A stretch of DNA of 64,000 nucleotides from Bacteroides sp. MSB163 (GTDB taxonomy: Bacteria > Bacteroidota > Bacteroidia > Bacteroidales > Bacteroidaceae): the NCBI RefSeq assembly GCF_036416795.1, contig NZ_CP143867.1, positions 3,154,001 through 3,218,000 on the forward strand. The letters are read 5' to 3'. The notes beneath the pieces are model-generated. The model saw only the letters and a program-made list of their open reading frames with translations, made no database searches and was not told the DNA's origin. The translations under genes and the position numbers were made by a program. Shown here in pieces: positions 59,948-64,000 of the stretch (positions are counted from its first letter, which is position 1; every line of letters begins with the position of its first letter).

Positions 59948-60508
59948 ATGAGTGATAACTTTGACCTGACTTATAAACTCCTTTTCCGTAAGTACTACGC
60001 CAATCTGCTTTTCTATGCCACGCGCATCGTGGGTGATGAAGAAGCGGAGGACGTAGTACAAGATGTATTTGTAGAATTGTGGCGGCGGAAAGATACGATA
60101 ACGGTAGGAGAGCAGATACAGGCATTTCTGTATCGGGCGGTGTATACCCGTGCTTTGAATGTACTGAAGCACCGGGATATCAAGAATACTTATGAAGCTG
60201 TAGTGACGGAGATCAACCAGAAAAGAATAGAGTTTTATCAGCCGGACAGTAATGATGTCGTGAAGAGGATAGAAGACCGTGAACTCAGAAAGGAACTCTC
60301 CGAGGCTATAAATGAATTGCCGGATAAGTGTAAGACGGTCTTTAGACTCAGCTATCTGCATGATATGAAGAATAAGGAAATAGCAGATACTATGGGGATA
60401 TCATTGCGGACCGTGGAGGCTCATATGTATAAAGCCTTGAAGTTTCTGCGTGAGAGGTTGGGTTACCTGAACTTTATGTTAGTCCTGTTTTTATTAGGTA
60501 AGGTATAA
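59948..60508 (+). CDS. ECF RNA polymerase sigma factor (Bacteroidetes FecI-like family)
   Basis: This gene encodes 186 residues. Region 2 (KYYANLLFYATRIVGDEEAEDVVQDVFVELW, in parts) and region 4 (INELPDKCKTVFRLSYLHDMKNKEIADTMGIS and RTVEAHMYKALKFL, in parts) are clear. It should be kept inactive by the FecR protein encoded 31 bp downstream and released by a signal from an outer-membrane transducer, usually a SusC-like receptor with an extra N-terminal domain. It would switch on glycan genes, probably those beyond the right end. Confidence 0.95.
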   Translation: MSDNFDLTYKLLFRKYYANLLFYATRIVGDEEAEDVVQDVFVELWRRKDTITVGEQIQAFLYRAVYTRALNVLKHRDIKNTYEAVVTEINQKRIEFYQPDSNDVVKRIEDRELRKELSEAINELPDKCKTVFRLSYLHDMKNKEIADTMGISLRTVEAHMYKALKFLRERLGYLNFMLVLFLLGKV

Positions 60509-60539
60509 GTGTTTTTAGCGAAACGGTTGTTTTAATAGT

Positions 60540-61550
60540 ATGATGAAGGAAGGAATGAATAAGTTGGATGAAGAATTGATGGCCAAATTCCTTATGGGGG
60601 AATGCTCTGAAGAAGAGCTCTGTAAGGTAAATGCATGGCTGGACGAATCGGACGGTAACGCTCGTGAATTGTTCAGGATAGAGCAGATATATCATCTGGG
60701 AAAGAGTGAAGAATTTGTGGATGAAAAGAAGATAGAAAAAGCTGAAAAGCAGCTGTTCAAACGGCTGGCACAAGAAGAAGCTAAACGAAATAAGGTGAGA
60801 AGATTGAATACCTGGATGCGGTATGCCGCTATGTTCATAGGTATCTTTTTTATATCCGGTTTGAGTTATCATATTTATCAGTCACAAAGTGAAGAGAGCA
60901 AATTGGTTGCCGTCACTGCCCGTGATGAAGTGAAAGAATTAATGTTGCCTGATGGCACTAAGGTTTGGCTGAACAAACATACTACTTTAAAGTATCCACG
61001 TGAATTCTCAGAAAAGGGAAGGAATGTATATATAGAAGGGGAAGCCTATTTTGAAGTAAAGAGAAATACGGCGAAACCTTTTATAGTGCGCAGTGAAGCC
61101 ATGCAGGTAAGAGTTTTGGGAACAGTCTTCAACTTAAAGAGTGACAAGACTAACCGTTCTGCGGTAGCTACACTGATAAAGGGAGAGATTGAAGTGAAAG
61201 GTAATCACGAAGAAGGCATGATCGTATTGGCTCCGGGACAAAAAGCGGAATTGAATGCTGTAACTCGCCGTCTGGTAGTGAAACAGGTGGATACAGGCAT
61301 TGAAAACTGGCATAATAATCAGTTTGTCTTTGAAAAGGCTGACATATTTACGATTGCCCGTACTTTGGAGAATTCTTATGGGGTGAAGATTATTCTGGCG
61401 CCTGATATGGATGCTACAAAGACATATTCCGGTACATTAAAGAAGAAAGATAGTGTAGAGGAGACTCTGAATCTGATTAAGAGTACGAATGCGCTTCCCA
61501 TTGAATATAAAATTGTGGGAAATAGTGTATTTCTGTCTTCAAAGAAATAG
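60540..61550 (+). CDS. FecR-family anti-sigma factor
   Basis: This gene encodes 336 residues. A cytoplasmic part (DEELMAKFLMGECSEEELCKVNAWLDES, in parts) precedes a membrane helix at about 99-117 (AAMFIGIFFISGLSYHIY). The periplasmic FecR domain has ELMLPDGTKVWLNKHTTLKYP and GEAYFEVKRNTAKPF, and the DUF4974 end has FVFEKADIFTIARTLENSYG. It pairs with the sigma factor upstream. The start is either of several close ATGs (60540, 60543, 60555). Confidence 0.94.
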   Translation: MMKEGMNKLDEELMAKFLMGECSEEELCKVNAWLDESDGNARELFRIEQIYHLGKSEEFVDEKKIEKAEKQLFKRLAQEEAKRNKVRRLNTWMRYAAMFIGIFFISGLSYHIYQSQSEESKLVAVTARDEVKELMLPDGTKVWLNKHTTLKYPREFSEKGRNVYIEGEAYFEVKRNTAKPFIVRSEAMQVRVLGTVFNLKSDKTNRSAVATLIKGEIEVKGNHEEGMIVLAPGQKAELNAVTRRLVVKQVDTGIENWHNNQFVFEKADIFTIARTLENSYGVKIILAPDMDATKTYSGTLKKKDSVEETLNLIKSTNALPIEYKIVGNSVFLSSKK

Positions 61551-61588
61551 GTAAAAATCGGAAGTATATAATCTTAAAACATAATAAT

Positions 61589-63868
61589 ATGAGGAAACTG
61601 CTTTTATCGATTTGCTGTTTAGGCTGTGCTCTCTGGGCTCAAGCCAAAGATTTTACGCAATACGTCAACCCGCTGATGGGGACATTGTCTTCTTTTGAAC
61701 TTTCTACGGGAAATACATATCCGGCTATCGCACGCCCTTGGGGTATGAATTTCTGGACTCCGCAGACCGGAAAGATGGGAGATGGCTGGCAATATGTATA
61801 TACTGCTAATAAGATTCGTGGTTTCAAGCAGACCCACCAGCCCAGTCCGTGGATTAATGATTACGGTCAGTTCTCCATCATGCCTGTAACAGGCAAACCA
61901 GAGTTTGATGAAGACAAACGTGCCAGTTGGTTCTCACACAAAGGAGAGGTCGCATTACCTTATTATTATAAGGTGTATCTTGCCGAACATGATGTTGTGA
62001 CAGAGTTTACCCCCACTGAACGTGCCGTTTTGTTCCGTTTTACTTTCCCTGAGAACGAGAATTCATATGTTGTAGTAGATGCTTTTGATAAAGGCTCTTA
62101 TATTAAGATCATTCCTGAGCAGAATAAGATAATCGGATACACCACCCGTAACAGCGGTGGAGTTCCTGATAACTTCAAGAACTATTTCGTTGTAGAATTT
62201 GATAAGCCTTTCAGTTATCAGGCTTCTGTTGCTGACGGTGCTTTGGTTGAAAACCAGAGTGAACAAACAGCAGGACATGCGGGAGCCATCATCGGTTTCA
62301 AAACCCGTAAGGGAGAAATTGTACATGCCCGTGTGGCTTCTTCCTTTATCAGTTTTGAGCAAGCAGACAGAAATCTGAAAGAGCTGGGGAGTGACAGTTT
62401 TGAAACTTTGGTTCAGAAAGGACAAGATGCCTGGAATCAGGTATTGGGAAAAATAGAAGTGGATGGAGGTAACCTTGATCAGTATCGCACTTTCTATTCC
62501 TGCTTGTACCGTTCAGTACTCTTCCCGCGTGCTTTCTTTGAGTTTGACGAGGCTGGAAATCCAGTTCACTACAGTCCTTATAATGGAGAAGTTTTGCCCG
62601 GATATATGTATACTGATACAGGCTTTTGGGATACTTTCCGTTGTCTGTTCCCTTTCCTCAACCTGATGTACCCTTCAGTAAACAAACAGATACAGGAAGG
62701 TCTTATCAATACGTATAAGGAAAGTGGCTTCTTCCCCGAATGGGCAAGTCCGGGACATCGCGGTTGTATGATCGGTAATAACTCCGCTTCTGTACTTGCC
62801 GACGCTTATCTGAAAGGTGTTAAAGTGGATGATGTAACTACCTTGTACGAAGGTCTTATCCACGGAACAAAGAATGTGCATCCGGAAGTTTCTTCTACCG
62901 GTCGCCTCGGTTATGAATACTATAATGAATTGGGATATGTTCCTTACGATGTGAAAATCAATGAGAACACTGCCCGCACTTTGGAATATGCCTATGACGA
63001 CTGGTGCATCTACCGGATGGCAAAAGCCCTGAACCGTCCGAAGAAGGAACTGAAGCTTTTTGCTGACCGTGCTATGAATTATAAAAATGTGTTCGATAAG
63101 GAAAGCCTGTTGATGCGTGGACGCAATAAGGATGGACAGTTCCAGGCTCCTTTCTCACCCTTGAAGTGGGGAGATGCCTTTACGGAAGGAAACAGCTGGC
63201 ATTATTCCTGGTCTGTATTCCACGATCCTCAAGGTTTGATTGATCTGATGGGTGGTGAAAAAGTCTTTGTTGAAATGTTGGACTCGGTATTTATCGTTCC
63301 TCCTTTATTCGATGACAGCTACTATGGCCAGGTAATCCATGAAATACGTGAGATGACGGTGATGAATATGGGTAATTATGCTCATGGCAACCAACCGATA
63401 CAGCACATGATTTACATGTATAATTATGCCGGTCAGCCCTGGAAAGCTCAGTATTGGTTGCGTCAGGTGATGAATCGCATGTACACGCCCGGTCCTGACG
63501 GCTATTGTGGAGATGAAGATAACGGGCAGACTTCTGCCTGGTATGTATTCTCGGCATTAGGTTTCTATCCCGTTTGTCCGGGAACCGATGAGTATGTCTT
63601 GGGTGCTCCCTTGTTTAAAAAAGCAACGCTTCATTTTGAAAATGGTAATTCATTGGTGATCGATGCTGCTAATAATAGTTCTGAAAATATGTACATCGAA
63701 TCGCTTCGCTTGGATGGAAACACGTATACGAAGAATTATCTGAAGCATGGAGATCTGCTAAAGGGCGGTGTCTTGAAATTTGATATGGGTAGCAAACCTA
63801 ATTTACAACGAGGAACACAGGCGGAAGATTACCCGTATTCTTTCTCCAATGAAATAAAAAAGAAATAA
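61589..63868 (+). CDS. GH92 alpha-mannosidase, exported
   Basis: This gene encodes 759 residues. A signal peptide (LLLSICCLGCALWAQA, then KDFTQYVNP) suggests periplasmic location rather than lipid anchoring, as the Cys residues do not form a proper lipobox. GH92 features are NPLMGTLSSFELSTGNTYPA, TDTGFWDTFRCLFP and GDEDNGQTSAWYVFSALGFYPV (in parts). It is clearly distinct from the GH92 at 57673, so the two probably cut different linkages of the same mannan or N-glycan. It follows the anti-sigma gene by 38 bp. Confidence 0.95.
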   Translation: MRKLLLSICCLGCALWAQAKDFTQYVNPLMGTLSSFELSTGNTYPAIARPWGMNFWTPQTGKMGDGWQYVYTANKIRGFKQTHQPSPWINDYGQFSIMPVTGKPEFDEDKRASWFSHKGEVALPYYYKVYLAEHDVVTEFTPTERAVLFRFTFPENENSYVVVDAFDKGSYIKIIPEQNKIIGYTTRNSGGVPDNFKNYFVVEFDKPFSYQASVADGALVENQSEQTAGHAGAIIGFKTRKGEIVHARVASSFISFEQADRNLKELGSDSFETLVQKGQDAWNQVLGKIEVDGGNLDQYRTFYSCLYRSVLFPRAFFEFDEAGNPVHYSPYNGEVLPGYMYTDTGFWDTFRCLFPFLNLMYPSVNKQIQEGLINTYKESGFFPEWASPGHRGCMIGNNSASVLADAYLKGVKVDDVTTLYEGLIHGTKNVHPEVSSTGRLGYEYYNELGYVPYDVKINENTARTLEYAYDDWCIYRMAKALNRPKKELKLFADRAMNYKNVFDKESLLMRGRNKDGQFQAPFSPLKWGDAFTEGNSWHYSWSVFHDPQGLIDLMGGEKVFVEMLDSVFIVPPLFDDSYYGQVIHEIREMTVMNMGNYAHGNQPIQHMIYMYNYAGQPWKAQYWLRQVMNRMYTPGPDGYCGDEDNGQTSAWYVFSALGFYPVCPGTDEYVLGAPLFKKATLHFENGNSLVIDAANNSSENMYIESLRLDGNTYTKNYLKHGDLLKGGVLKFDMGSKPNLQRGTQAEDYPYSFSNEIKKK

Positions 63869-63896
63869 AAAACTGAAGTTAATAATGTAAAGAAGA

Positions 63897-63927
63897 AGGG
63901 AATAGGAAATAAAACTATTCCCTTTTT
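63897..63927 (+). terminator. Terminator after GH92
   Basis: GGGAATAG (63898-63905) pairs with CTATTCCC (63915-63922), followed by TTTTTC. The remaining bases to 64000 are AT-rich with nothing named. Confidence 0.88.
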
Positions 63928-64000
63928 CATTTAATGAAAAAAAATATCATTTTGTAGTAAGTGTATTTTTTATAGTCGTTGTTTTATATATGACGACCAG

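Overview
The window reads as chromosomal DNA of a gut Bacteroides (phylum Bacteroidota). The signs are: promoters of the Bacteroides type (TTTG about 20 bases before TAnnTTTG) ahead of many genes; many lipoproteins and DUF families typical of the phylum (DUF4249, DUF4270, DUF4377, DUF4847, DUF6268); a TonB-dependent receptor; an ECF sigma/FecR pair beside two GH92 mannosidases; and a LytS-type hybrid-free histidine kinase. Species cannot be fixed from the sequence alone. No phage, plasmid, insertion sequence, rRNA or CRISPR array was seen.

Layout. 1-5.1 kb: cut-off histidine kinase, outer-membrane protein, two separate nucleotidyltransferase/HEPN (MNT/HEPN) toxin-antitoxin pairs (the second with a frameshifted HEPN), a lipoprotein and a Crp-type regulator. 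5.1-8.7 kb: an RNA-repair operon (RtcB, RNA ligase, HD-Pnk end-healing enzyme) behind a long structured leader. 8.8-9.9 kb: two small doubtful genes, a long hairpin and a 22-bp-period repeat array. 9.9-14.4 kb: GH109-like/Gfo-Idh protein, the mannonate pathway genes (SDR oxidoreductase, uxuA) and a divergent AraC regulator. 14.5-14.7 kb: tRNA-Gly and tRNA-Tyr. 14.8-27.6 kb: housekeeping genes (ribH, TPR protein, recF, dciA, PHP phosphatase, formyl-THF ligase, S41 protease, dCMP deaminase, M3 peptidase, gap, mscL, guaA).

27.8-34.1 kb: a four-gene envelope operon with a TonB-type receptor and a DUF4249 lipoprotein. 34.2-37.8 kb: a decaying pectin (rhamnogalacturonan) locus with a GH42 fragment, a GH105 gene that lost its signal peptide by frameshift, and an intact acetylesterase. 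37.9-41.3 kb: Crp regulator, MarC, split lysine exporter LysO, rhomboid protease. 41.5-48.7 kb: glycogen cluster (debranching enzyme, GT4 synthase, GH57, a DUF4270 lipoprotein and a GT5 N-domain protein). 48.9-57.5 kb: panC-panD, a fused NfnAB-like flavoprotein, serS, rpmA/rplU and a HAD-DUF3667 fusion. 57.7-64 kb: GH92, ECF sigma factor, FecR anti-sigma, GH92, probably the edge of a host-mannan utilisation locus running past the right end.

The least expected signal is between genes: at least four intergenic regions hold tandem, partly palindromic repeats with the same 22-bp period but unrelated sequences, all next to gene 3' ends. Other intergenic inverted repeats (CACGGAT type, GGGCGAAT type, a 242-bp element with perfect 15-bp terminal repeats) are also present. 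The best functional candidates for follow-up are the RNA-repair operon with its leader, and the two MNT/HEPN modules that share an identical 23-bp promoter stretch. All gene names rest on motif recognition by eye; no database search was run.
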